This document shows, in pieces, positions 16,795-23,832 of a DNA stretch of 32,780 nt. This stretch comes from a virus, in IMG/VR virus record IMGVR_UViG_3300008459_000202, positions 1 to 32,780 of that record; one strand, given 5' to 3'. A model generated the notes under the pieces. It ran no database searches. It saw only the letters and a list, made by a program, of their open reading frames with translations, and was not told the DNA's origin. The stretch's first letter is position 1; each line of letters starts with the position of its first letter. The position numbers and the translations under genes were made by a program.

Positions 16795-17053
16795 AAGAGC
16801 AGGTGTATCTGGTTTTAATAAACCAAAGAGAACGCCTACCCATCCTAAAAAATCTCATGTGGTTGTAGCCAAGTCTGGCTCCCAAGTAAAAACAATTAGG
16901 TTTGGTCAACAAGGTGTATCTGGTTCTCCAAAGAAATCTGGTGAGACAAAATCTTACCGACAAAGACGTCAGTCTTTTAAAGCACGTCATGCTAAGAACA
17001 TTAACAAAGGTGTTATGTCGGCAGCATACTGGGCAGATAAGGTGAAATGGTAA
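16778..17053 (+). CDS. Hypothetical basic protein, 91 aa
   Basis: The likely start is ATG 16778; a TTG at 16760 would add six residues. The protein is rich in Lys, Arg, Ser and Gly throughout, with a C-terminal segment YRQRRQSFKARHAKNINKG followed by SAAYWADKVKW. That Arg/Lys-rich block and Trp/Tyr-containing end look like a conserved motif I associate with small proteins of environmental phages, but I cannot name a family safely. A nucleic-acid-binding virion protein is possible. It shares one base with the next start (TAATG). Confidence 0.65.
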   Translation: MDPRLKRAGVSGFNKPKRTPTHPKKSHVVVAKSGSQVKTIRFGQQGVSGSPKKSGETKSYRQRRQSFKARHAKNINKGVMSAAYWADKVKW

Positions 17054-17307
17054 TGTCAAAGATATTCCGTGGACCTACATATCGATACAAGATTGGTCGC
17101 CCGCACGAACTTTGGTTCGTGTCTTACCCAGTAGGTAAGACTGTAATTAAAAATAATGGAACATGGCAGACAGTAATGGTTCCTAAAGATAGCGATTTAA
17201 ATACATACCAACGTGTACTTCGTGGTGGATATGACAATGTTATTACAGACGCTGAAGCTGCTGAGCTAACAGCAGCAGGTTATGGAGATTACATCTGGGA
17301 TGAGTAA
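17053..17307 (+). CDS. Hypothetical protein, 84 aa
   Basis: The chosen start is ATG 17053, which overlaps the preceding stop (TAATG) and lies about 8 bases from AAGGTGA; an in-frame ATG at 17047 is possible. The N-terminal half looks like a small beta fold (YRYKIGRPHELWFVSYPVG), the C-terminal half is acidic (ITDAEAAELTAAGYGDYI). No enzyme motif or membrane segment is seen. Position between capsid and connector genes suggests a head-completion or head-decoration role, unproven. Confidence 0.65.
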   Translation: MSKIFRGPTYRYKIGRPHELWFVSYPVGKTVIKNNGTWQTVMVPKDSDLNTYQRVLRGGYDNVITDAEAAELTAAGYGDYIWDE

Positions 17308-17542
17308 CTGTAGATCTGGTTGTAAGACCCAAGACCATGCTAACTGGGGCGAATGTGCAAGAGCAGCAAATTTTAGTATTACAGATCCATTGGCTAGCGC
17401 AGTATCTAAGCAAGCCAATTCAGAATTAGATGCATACAGAAATGCAAGAAAACAAGGTATTCAACCTAGATCCACAAAGTTGCACGATATTAAGGCTGCT
17501 GTTATGGCATCCGATACATTAGGAAAGGCGGTTCAAGCATAA
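17300..17542 (+). CDS. Small protein with Cys/His metal-binding-like motif, 80 aa
   Basis: Probable start ATG 17300 (80 aa), overlapping the previous gene by 8 bases; an in-frame ATG at 17282 would add six residues. The N-terminus holds C4, C8, H13 and C19 in the pattern C-x3-C-x4-H-x5-C (CRSGCKTQDHANWGEC), which could bind one zinc ion. The rest is helical. I have the impression that similar Cys-Gly-Cys proteins occur in actinophage structural blocks but cannot name the family. Its stop codon shares one base with the next start. Confidence 0.65.
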   Translation: MSNCRSGCKTQDHANWGECARAANFSITDPLASAVSKQANSELDAYRNARKQGIQPRSTKLHDIKAAVMASDTLGKAVQA

Positions 17543-18435
17543 TGGCTACACTCAGTCAGTTAACCGAACAAACAATTGGTGAAGTCAGTTCTTATGTTAG
17601 AAACCAAGAGTCTGTAACTATTACCACAGCATTAACAACAGCATCTGATTTAACTGTAACAGTTGATGATGCTACTGCTTTAAGTAAAGGTATTGTAGAA
17701 ATTAACGATGAACTTCTTTATGTAAAAAAGTCCGTTCAGGCAAGCGGTACGATTCAGATATTAGGTACTGCTGGAAATCCAACAGGTAGAGGATGGCGTG
17801 GTACTACCGCCACTAGCCACATATCTGGTTCTGTTGTTAGAAACAATCCATTGTTCCCACGGACTCAGGTTAAACGAGCAATTCTTGAAACAATTAAAGG
17901 CATGAATTTTCCTGTCATAGCCAATGAAACATTTACATTTAACGGTAGCGATTATTCATACATAATGCCAGACTCACTAATAGATATTACTGGTGTGTCT
18001 ACAGAACTACCAGACTCTACAGGAGTCTGGGCTTTGATAAAACGTTGGAGATTAGATACCAACTATTTAAATGGCAATACAACAGGTCAAGCGTTGATTC
18101 TTAACGAATCTCCACAACCTGGTATGCCAGTTCGTGTTCAATATACAAAGTATCCAACAACAATTACTGATAACCAAGATCTAACAGTTAGTGGATTGCC
18201 TTCATCTTGTGAAGATGTAGTTCGTTTAGGTGCTATGTATCGTCTGTTATCAACAGTTGATCCAGGAAAAGTTACTGCGACATCAGTATCTGCTGATGCT
18301 CTTGACCAACCTGTATCTGCTGGTGCCTCTACAAATGTAGCAAAATATATCTTCCAACTTTATACAGTTCGACTAGCGGAAGAAATATCAAAGCAACAAG
18401 CCAACTTCCTTAACACTATCCAGTACTCGAGGTAA
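17542..18435 (+). CDS. Probable head-tail connector/adaptor protein
   Basis: 297 aa, starting on the last base of the previous TAA. It combines a beta-rich N-terminal domain with a repeated strand-turn pattern (DLTVTVDDATALSKGIVEI), a central helical/aromatic part, and a C-terminal helix-rich end (SCEDVVRLGAMYRLLS). An EDvvrlgA-type helix followed by a C-terminal helix is a pattern I associate with podovirus tubular/adaptor proteins that cap the portal. The position before the tail fibre genes fits. No decisive motif is visible, so adaptor versus another neck protein remains open. Confidence 0.6.
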   Translation: MATLSQLTEQTIGEVSSYVRNQESVTITTALTTASDLTVTVDDATALSKGIVEINDELLYVKKSVQASGTIQILGTAGNPTGRGWRGTTATSHISGSVVRNNPLFPRTQVKRAILETIKGMNFPVIANETFTFNGSDYSYIMPDSLIDITGVSTELPDSTGVWALIKRWRLDTNYLNGNTTGQALILNESPQPGMPVRVQYTKYPTTITDNQDLTVSGLPSSCEDVVRLGAMYRLLSTVDPGKVTATSVSADALDQPVSAGASTNVAKYIFQLYTVRLAEEISKQQANFLNTIQYSR

Positions 18436-18437
18436 TA

Positions 18438-20435
18438 ATGCCATCACCATCACGTTATTATAGTTCCATTGCAGCCAAGACAACCTTGGCTAATTCTATT
18501 TCCAATGTCTCTACAAGTCTTGAACTTGCAGCTGCCGTAAATTTACCAGCCCAATATCCTTATACACTTATCCTTGAAAAGGATACTGCTAACGAGGAAG
18601 TGGTTGAGGTAACTGGTTTAGTTGGTACTGCTTATCAGATAACTAGAAACATTGATAACTCAGGTGCTAAGGCGCACTCAGTTGGTGCTCTTGTAGAGCA
18701 CGGTGTATCAGCAAGAGACTTTACAGATTCTCGTGCTCACGAAGTTGCAACTACAGCACACGGTGTAACTGGAGATGTTGTTGGTACAGGTGGATCACAG
18801 ACACTTACTGGCAAAACACTTACATCACCGATTATTGATGGCACACCAGTTATTACTGGTCTGTCAAGTGTTGGTATGTCAACCTCTTCTGCCACACCTA
18901 AATCTTACGTTGATTCAATTCTTGGATCAGCAACTGCAGCAAGTACATCTGCTGCATCCGCTGCTACCTCGGCATCAAGTGCATTAACATCTCAGACTTC
19001 TGCTGCTACCTCTGCTTCTTCTGCATTAACCTCACAGACTTCGGCTGCAACATCAGCCTCATCTGCGTTGACATCTCAATCATCAGCAGCAACCAGCGCA
19101 AGTTCAGCACTCACATCACAAAGCTCGGCAGCCACTTCAGCAAGTAGTGCAGCAACCTCTGCTACATCTGCTGCTGGTAGCGCAACTGCTGCTGCATCAT
19201 CAGCGACAACTGCTGCTGCATCTGTTGCAACAATTGCTGGTTATGCTACTGCTGCTGCCACGTCAGCAGCCGACGCTTTAACAAGTGCTAACTCCGCAGC
19301 CACATCAGCCAGCACAATGGTTGCAAATGTTTCTGCTGCTGCGACAAGTGCCACCTCTGCTGCTAACAGTGCTACTGCTGCAGCCACAAGCGCAACCAGT
19401 GCTAGTGCATCAGCATCTGCTGCTGCTACATCACAAGCCAGCGCAGCAACATCGGCATCGTCTGCACTTACTTCACAAACCGCTGCTGCAACAAGTGCAG
19501 CAAGCGCATCTACATCTGCATCAAGTGCAGCAACAAGTGCTTCCTCCGCTGCTACATCTTATGATGATTTTGATGATAGGTATTTAGGATCTAAAGCAAA
19601 CGCTCCAACATTAGACAATGATGGCAATACACTTATTGTTGGTGCTATCTATTGGAACTCAACTCTTAACGCAATGTATGTATGGTCAGGTTCCACCTGG
19701 GTACAGATTGCTAACACCACTAGTTATTCAGCACCTACTATTGGTAGCCAAACAATTGCATCTGGTACCACATACTCAACCATTGCTGGCTTAACCCTTA
19801 GCGGTGGTTTAGTTGCAGCTGATCCAACCGCTCCACTTGGTATTGCTAGCAAGCAATACGTTGACCAAGTTGTAGCAGCAATTAATTTTCATGCTCCAGT
19901 AAGAGCAGCATCTACATCTAACTTAGGTGCTACATATAGCAATGGTACATCTGGCGTTGGCGCAACGCTTACGGCAGACACTCTTCGTACTTGGACAGGT
20001 GTTGATGGAATATCAACTGGCTGGGTAGTTGGAGATAGAGTTCTTATCAAAAACCAAACGAATCAAATACATAATGGTATATATTCATTAACAACAGTTG
20101 GTCAAGATGGTGTAACCGCTTGGGTATTAACCAGAGCAACTGATAATGATAATGCCCCATCTGGCGAAATGGCTAATGGAGATATTGTATTTGTTCAATT
20201 TGGAACATTAAATCTTGGTAAGACATATGTTAATTCATCCACCAACCCAGTTTCAATTGGATCAACCAATGTTACTTGGAGTGAATTTTCATCATCACTG
20301 CCAGCGCAAAGTGGAAACGCTGGTAAGTTTTTAGGAACAGATGGAATATCTCCATCTTGGGTAGCAATTCCATCGACAGCTGGATTACAAGAAAAAGTAA
20401 CATTACTTGAACTTGGAATCCATCTCCTCTACTAG
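18438..20435 (+). CDS. Tail fibre with Ala/Ser/Thr repeat stalk
   Basis: 665 aa. Residues 1-160 form a probable anchoring part, with segments EEVVEVTGLVG, AYQITRNIDNSGAKAHSVGA and SQTLTGKTLTSP of a type common in phage fibres. Residues about 165-375 are an Ala/Ser/Thr-rich repeat stalk. After DFDDRYLGSKANAPT comes a beta-rich C-terminal part with typical fibre modules (GAIYWNSTLNAMYVWSGSTW and VGDRVLIKNQT). The protein ends abruptly with a leucine-rich tail (VTLLELGIHLLY), unlike a complete receptor domain, so binding probably resides in downstream proteins. It is followed after 15 bases by a small accessory gene. Confidence 0.85.
   Translation: MPSPSRYYSSIAAKTTLANSISNVSTSLELAAAVNLPAQYPYTLILEKDTANEEVVEVTGLVGTAYQITRNIDNSGAKAHSVGALVEHGVSARDFTDSRAHEVATTAHGVTGDVVGTGGSQTLTGKTLTSPIIDGTPVITGLSSVGMSTSSATPKSYVDSILGSATAASTSAASAATSASSALTSQTSAATSASSALTSQTSAATSASSALTSQSSAATSASSALTSQSSAATSASSAATSATSAAGSATAAASSATTAAASVATIAGYATAAATSAADALTSANSAATSASTMVANVSAAATSATSAANSATAAATSATSASASASAAATSQASAATSASSALTSQTAAATSAASASTSASSAATSASSAATSYDDFDDRYLGSKANAPTLDNDGNTLIVGAIYWNSTLNAMYVWSGSTWVQIANTTSYSAPTIGSQTIASGTTYSTIAGLTLSGGLVAADPTAPLGIASKQYVDQVVAAINFHAPVRAASTSNLGATYSNGTSGVGATLTADTLRTWTGVDGISTGWVVGDRVLIKNQTNQIHNGIYSLTTVGQDGVTAWVLTRATDNDNAPSGEMANGDIVFVQFGTLNLGKTYVNSSTNPVSIGSTNVTWSEFSSSLPAQSGNAGKFLGTDGISPSWVAIPSTAGLQEKVTLLELGIHLLY
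18930..19560 (+). repeat. Ala/Ser/Thr-rich repeat region of the tail fibre
   Basis: Encodes about 210 residues composed almost only of Ala, Ser, Thr and some Gln. The clearest unit is 14 residues, SAATSASSALTSQT or SAATSASSALTSQS, repeated four times in succession (roughly 18960-19130), with a further copy near 19440-19480. The DNA copies differ in synonymous positions and mix nearly all Ser codons. This likely forms a long trimeric helical stalk. Confidence 0.85.
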
Positions 20436-20450
20436 AAAGAAGAAAAACAA

Positions 20451-20762
20451 ATGCCAGATTACTCAAGTCTCAGTACCCAAATTGATGGGTTTAAATCAGA
20501 GTTAACAGCCTACTATTCATCAGGACAACTTTCAGGCGTTGACTTACTTTATGTTGCTAAAGCATTAACCGAAATCGGAGACATGCTTGGTATCAATGAT
20601 ATTGTTGCTGCAACTGCATCAGGAGTTGCAACAATTAATGCAGAAGAAACAAGTGCAATAAATGCAATCAATGCGGAAGAAGCTACATCTATCGCACAGG
20701 TATCATCAATAGCTGACAACCTTAATACAATTGATGTTGTCTTACTTATGGATGCTTACTAA
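20451..20762 (+). CDS. Small fibre-associated protein, 103 aa
   Basis: ATG 20451 follows a GAAAGAAG purine run. The product is acidic and helix-forming, with an imperfect internal repeat TINAEETSAINAINAEEAT and a region DLLYVAKALTEIGDMLG. It lies between the stalk fibre and a small beta protein. It may be a fibre-attached coiled-coil segment, a fibre chaperone or an assembly factor. I do not recognise a named family. Confidence 0.6.
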   Translation: MPDYSSLSTQIDGFKSELTAYYSSGQLSGVDLLYVAKALTEIGDMLGINDIVAATASGVATINAEETSAINAINAEEATSIAQVSSIADNLNTIDVVLLMDAY

Positions 20763-20789
20763 AATGAAAAACACAAAGGAGAATAAATA

Positions 20790-21095
20790 ATGGCAATTAA
20801 CACGCCAAGAAATCTAGCACGAACAGCAGCAGCTACGTCAAGCGTAACGCTTTATACAGTTCCTGCTTCTACAACCGCTGTGCTCACAAGCATATGGGTA
20901 ACCAACACAACGTCAAGCACTCAGACATTTACGATTGCTGTCAATGGGGTTAACTTTCTAGCGGCATCTCCACTTGCTGGTAACTCATCAGTTGCGATTG
21001 ATGTTAAGCAGGTGGTAGCAGCAACTCAGACTATTACTGGGTTCGCATCATCAACTTCAGTCTTCTTTCACTTATCAGGAATGGAGATCGTCTAA
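20790..21095 (+). CDS. Small beta-sandwich-like tail protein, 101 aa
   Basis: Strong ribosome site (AAAGGAGAA) before ATG 20790. The protein is rich in Thr, Ser, Val and Ala with regular alternating strands (VTLYTVPASTTAVLTSIWVT, TFTIAVNGVNFL, SSVAIDVKQVV), typical of a small beta-sandwich in virion decoration or fibre-tip proteins. It shares one base with the next start (TAATG) and is probably made with the receptor-binding protein that follows. Family is not recognised. Confidence 0.65.
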   Translation: MAINTPRNLARTAAATSSVTLYTVPASTTAVLTSIWVTNTTSSTQTFTIAVNGVNFLAASPLAGNSSVAIDVKQVVAATQTITGFASSTSVFFHLSGMEIV

Positions 21096-22627
21096 TGCCG
21101 TTGCAAGTCTATCCACCAACTTCTACAACTCCACAACAGTATGAAGAATTTATTAGTTCTTCAGGAACTTTTACAGTTCCACTTGGAGTAAGAACTATGG
21201 AAGTTTTGGCAATATCAGGAAACAATACAAACTCAGGTGCAGGAGTTGTTAAAGGAATACTTGATGTAAGTAATACACCTACATTGAATATTGTTATTGG
21301 GGGCGCAGGTGGTAACACTACCATTAATACAAGCCAAGTTGTTGCTTACTGCCCTGGTGGCAGTACCCAGTTTAACCTAGGTGGATCGAGCCCTACATTC
21401 CATACGTATGCTGGTTTGGGTTTAATTGGTACGGCTACAAAAAAATTCAATCCTTTAATGCCAACCAGAACAAGATTCTTTGCAAATGGTAGAACAAATT
21501 CAGACAGTATAATGTTTGATTATGGTTCATTCTCAATGGGAAATACTTATGGTGGATACTTTGATCAAACAAGTGCTCTTAGATCGCCAAATAACTATTA
21601 TCAAATTGCGGGTCAAAACTACCAAAACGGATCTATCACAGGTGCTACCTATACTCGAGGTATGGGAACTGGTCAAGGTAATACAAGCAGTGAATTAGGT
21701 GCAGTTGTATATGGAAGAATGTCGGGTACAAATAACGCTACGGCTTATTCTCCAGGATTCTATAGTCTTAACTATGGCTTATGCCGATTTAAATCTGATT
21801 CAACTGGTGGCGCACATGAGTACTTAGCTAGCGGTGTCGCATCAAACGGAACAATAACTGTTGGAGTTCATTCTTCAAATGCAAACGTATACTGGACTTG
21901 TGCTGCTGGAAACGAAGCAAGCACAGGAAACTGGACTGAGCGAGCCAACTTCCCTGAAACATTTCCTGCTGCTGGTATTGCATTTGGAAACAGTACTTTC
22001 GTAGTAGCAAGACAAAGCGGAACTGCTGTTTATTCATCTAGCAATGGAACTTCTTGGAATACAAATACATTTGGAGTTACATCTCGAAGCATAACAAACG
22101 TTCAGTTTATTAATGGATTCTTCTACTTATGTGCAGGTGCATTCTATTACACATCTGCCAATGGTTCTACATGGACTGAAAGAACTTCACCTGCTTCTGG
22201 TATAACAGACATGGCATTAAATACCTTTGATGGTAAAATTTATGCACATGGATCTAATGGTATTTCTTCATCAACGGATGGAATTAACTGGACTACAGAG
22301 TTAACTGGTGTTTCCATAACAGGTAAATCTAAATTAGGTTTTATTCCTGAAGGAGTATTGGTTGCTCGTGGAGCTAGCGGAGTCTGGTTTCTGGCTAACT
22401 ACAATACATTTCCACCGCAAGCTTCTTTAGATGACCTTAATGGAGTAAGCAACACGACTGGGTTTTTTGGTGGAGCTGGAAGCCCTGCCAGATTTTCTGG
22501 ACAACAATCTAGCAGCAATTATTTCATTGCTGGTGATGGCATCGAAGGATTTGGTGCTGGAAATGCCGTAGGAGTATTTGGCGGTAATGGAATGAGTGGA
22601 GGTGTAAGACTAAGATGGACAGCATAA
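21095..22627 (+). CDS. Receptor-binding tail protein with Asp-box propeller-like repeats
   Basis: 510 aa. The N-terminus has the fibre-tip motif SGTFTVPLGVRTMEVLAISG, common in phage Gly-rich proteins. The middle (residues about 250-410) carries at least three Asp-box-like repeats, S-S-N-G-T-S-W (near residue 315), S-A-N-G-S-T-W (near 354) and S-T-D-G-I-N-W (near 393), as in sialidase-type beta-propellers. The C-terminus is Gly-rich (FGAGNAVGVFGGNGMSGG). A role in binding or cleaving a host surface sugar is inferred. No sialidase Arg triad or FRIP motif is obvious, so binding is more likely than hydrolysis. It overlaps the next gene by 13 bases. Confidence 0.75.
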   Translation: MPLQVYPPTSTTPQQYEEFISSSGTFTVPLGVRTMEVLAISGNNTNSGAGVVKGILDVSNTPTLNIVIGGAGGNTTINTSQVVAYCPGGSTQFNLGGSSPTFHTYAGLGLIGTATKKFNPLMPTRTRFFANGRTNSDSIMFDYGSFSMGNTYGGYFDQTSALRSPNNYYQIAGQNYQNGSITGATYTRGMGTGQGNTSSELGAVVYGRMSGTNNATAYSPGFYSLNYGLCRFKSDSTGGAHEYLASGVASNGTITVGVHSSNANVYWTCAAGNEASTGNWTERANFPETFPAAGIAFGNSTFVVARQSGTAVYSSSNGTSWNTNTFGVTSRSITNVQFINGFFYLCAGAFYYTSANGSTWTERTSPASGITDMALNTFDGKIYAHGSNGISSSTDGINWTTELTGVSITGKSKLGFIPEGVLVARGASGVWFLANYNTFPPQASLDDLNGVSNTTGFFGGAGSPARFSGQQSSSNYFIAGDGIEGFGAGNAVGVFGGNGMSGGVRLRWTA

Positions 22628-22854
22628 AGTATGTAGTACTTAATGAAGATGAGAATAAAGTTGCAAACATTATTCTTGCAGGAAGTGTTGAACATGCACA
22701 AGAATTAACTGGTGCCAAGGCAATTGCAGTTGATGGAGATTTAAAAGTTTCTATCGGCGATGATTACGATGGCGAAGTATTTTCTAATGTACGTCGTGAT
22801 GAACGTGAGGCTGCAATTGCAGAAGCAATTGCTGCAGCCGAGGCAACTGAGTAA
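22615..22854 (+). CDS. Small acidic protein after the receptor-binding gene, 79 aa
   Basis: ATG 22615 lies inside the end of the previous gene, ten bases after GGAGGT. The product begins with a likely beta-hairpin (IKYVVLNEDENKVANIILAG) and ends with an acidic, Ala-rich helix. Small acidic genes directly after receptor-binding genes often encode fibre assembly chaperones, but no specific family is recognised here. Its stop codon is the first part of an AT-rich hairpin (22852-22871). Confidence 0.6.
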   Translation: MDSIKYVVLNEDENKVANIILAGSVEHAQELTGAKAIAVDGDLKVSIGDDYDGEVFSNVRRDEREAAIAEAIAAAEATE

Positions 22855-22871
22855 GTAAAACTTTTTACTTA
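22852..22871 (+). terminator. Possible weak AT-rich hairpin at the end of the tail block
   Basis: TAAGTAAA (22852-22859) and TTTACTTA (22864-22871) form an 8-bp stem with an ACTT loop, starting on the stop codon of the preceding gene. The stem is almost all A-T, so termination would be weak. A second short repeat, TTAGC/GCTAA (22882-22896), follows before the holin-like gene. Together they may separate the tail and lysis cassettes. Confidence 0.3.
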
Positions 22872-22928
22872 TTAAACCACCTTAGCATGTGGCTAAACTG
22901 CTCATCTACTATTTTAAAGGAGATATAA

Positions 22929-23117
22929 ATGAACGCAAAGTTTCAATCAGCAGCACTGTCTTGGTTTCGTGCAGCAGCATCTGCTGCTGTCGCACTGTAT
23001 CTAACAGGCGTAACAGATCCAAAGACACTAGGAACTGCAGCATTAGCTGGATTCCTTGGACCAGTTCTTAAGTGGCTAGATCCATCAGCCACAGAGTACG
23101 GACGCGGGGCAGAGTAA
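22929..23117 (+). CDS. Holin-like membrane protein, 62 aa
   Basis: ATG 22929 after AAAGGAGAT. The short protein has an Ala-rich hydrophobic segment (WFRAAASAAVALYLTGV, residues 12-28) and a second moderately hydrophobic one (ALAGFLGPVLKWL, 38-50), ending polar. The sequence style (TDPKTLGTAALAGFLGP) matches holin-like proteins I associate with actinophages. It would form membrane lesions that release or activate the endolysin. It is followed, with a one-base overlap, by a second membrane protein and then by an M15 peptidase, which is a standard lysis cassette. Confidence 0.75.
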   Translation: MNAKFQSAALSWFRAAASAAVALYLTGVTDPKTLGTAALAGFLGPVLKWLDPSATEYGRGAE

Positions 23118-23320
23118 TGACTACCAACGAATGGGCTGGTATCGCTGTAGCGGTTACCACAATAGTTGCCAGCTTTGCTGGCTCAGTTCGTTGGTTGGTA
23201 AAGCATTACCTCGGTGAACTTAAACCAAATTCTGGATCAAGTCTTCGTGACTCCGTCGACAGACTGGAGCGACGCTTGGATGATTTGTTCCTACTAGTCG
23301 CTGGAAAGAAAGATGAATGA
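23117..23320 (+). CDS. Single-span membrane protein of the lysis cassette, 67 aa
   Basis: Chosen start ATG 23117 (TAATG overlap with the holin-like gene). Residues about 6-24 are hydrophobic (AGIAVAVTTIVASFAGSV), followed by a positively charged turn and a C-terminal amphipathic coiled-coil helix (LRDSVDRLERRLDDLF). This architecture is common in second holins, antiholins or holin partners near phage lysins. It overlaps the lysin start by 4 bases (ATGA). Which of the two membrane proteins is the pore former cannot be told from sequence. Confidence 0.7.
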   Translation: MTTNEWAGIAVAVTTIVASFAGSVRWLVKHYLGELKPNSGSSLRDSVDRLERRLDDLFLLVAGKKDE

Positions 23321-23823
23321 AACCTGTAGCCAAGAAAGCCACACCTGCTGCGCTTGCTGTGCTCCGTCAAGCGACGGCACTTCAACCAAAGCGGAAGAAA
23401 GCAAGCGATGGTCTTCTACCATCTGCTGCTCACCTGAAAGCGAGTCCCAATTCGGATCACAATACTGGGCTAGCAGCAGACCTTACCCATGATCCAGACA
23501 ATGGTATTGATTGTGCGGAAATTTTTGAAAAACTTAAAGAAGACAAGCGTGTATCTTACCTTATCTTCAAAGGTCAAATCTGGTCTAAAGAAAAATCCAG
23601 ACTGGGAAACAGACGGTACACTGGGTCTAATCCTCATAATAAGCATTTACATATTTCTATTGTTGCCGATGGTGCTACCGATACTTCTCCTTGGTTTTGG
23701 TGGATGAATCAACCAAAGATTATTAATCAAGTTAAGGCAGCTATTGCTGCCATACCAGTAAAGAAAGCATACCCAGCACAAGATACATCTAAATGCTGTC
23801 AGCACTGTCCATCTAAGAAGTAG
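23317..23823 (+). CDS. Endolysin, M15-type peptidoglycan peptidase
   Basis: 168 aa. The zinc-peptidase motifs of the M15 family are clear: SDHNTGLAADL with H48 and D55, and NKHLHISI with H110 and H112, which would hold the zinc and catalytic base. Such enzymes cleave peptide bonds in peptidoglycan stems (D,D- or L,D-carboxypeptidase or endopeptidase type). No wall-binding domain is attached. The last residues contain C-C-x2-C (KCCQHCPSKK), unusual for the family and possibly a metal or disulfide site. It lies right after the two membrane proteins, so it is the probable lysis enzyme. A separate small wall-binding-like gene occurs at 25749. Confidence 0.88.
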   Translation: MKPVAKKATPAALAVLRQATALQPKRKKASDGLLPSAAHLKASPNSDHNTGLAADLTHDPDNGIDCAEIFEKLKEDKRVSYLIFKGQIWSKEKSRLGNRRYTGSNPHNKHLHISIVADGATDTSPWFWWMNQPKIINQVKAAIAAIPVKKAYPAQDTSKCCQHCPSKK

Positions 23824-23832
23824 GGGTAAATC

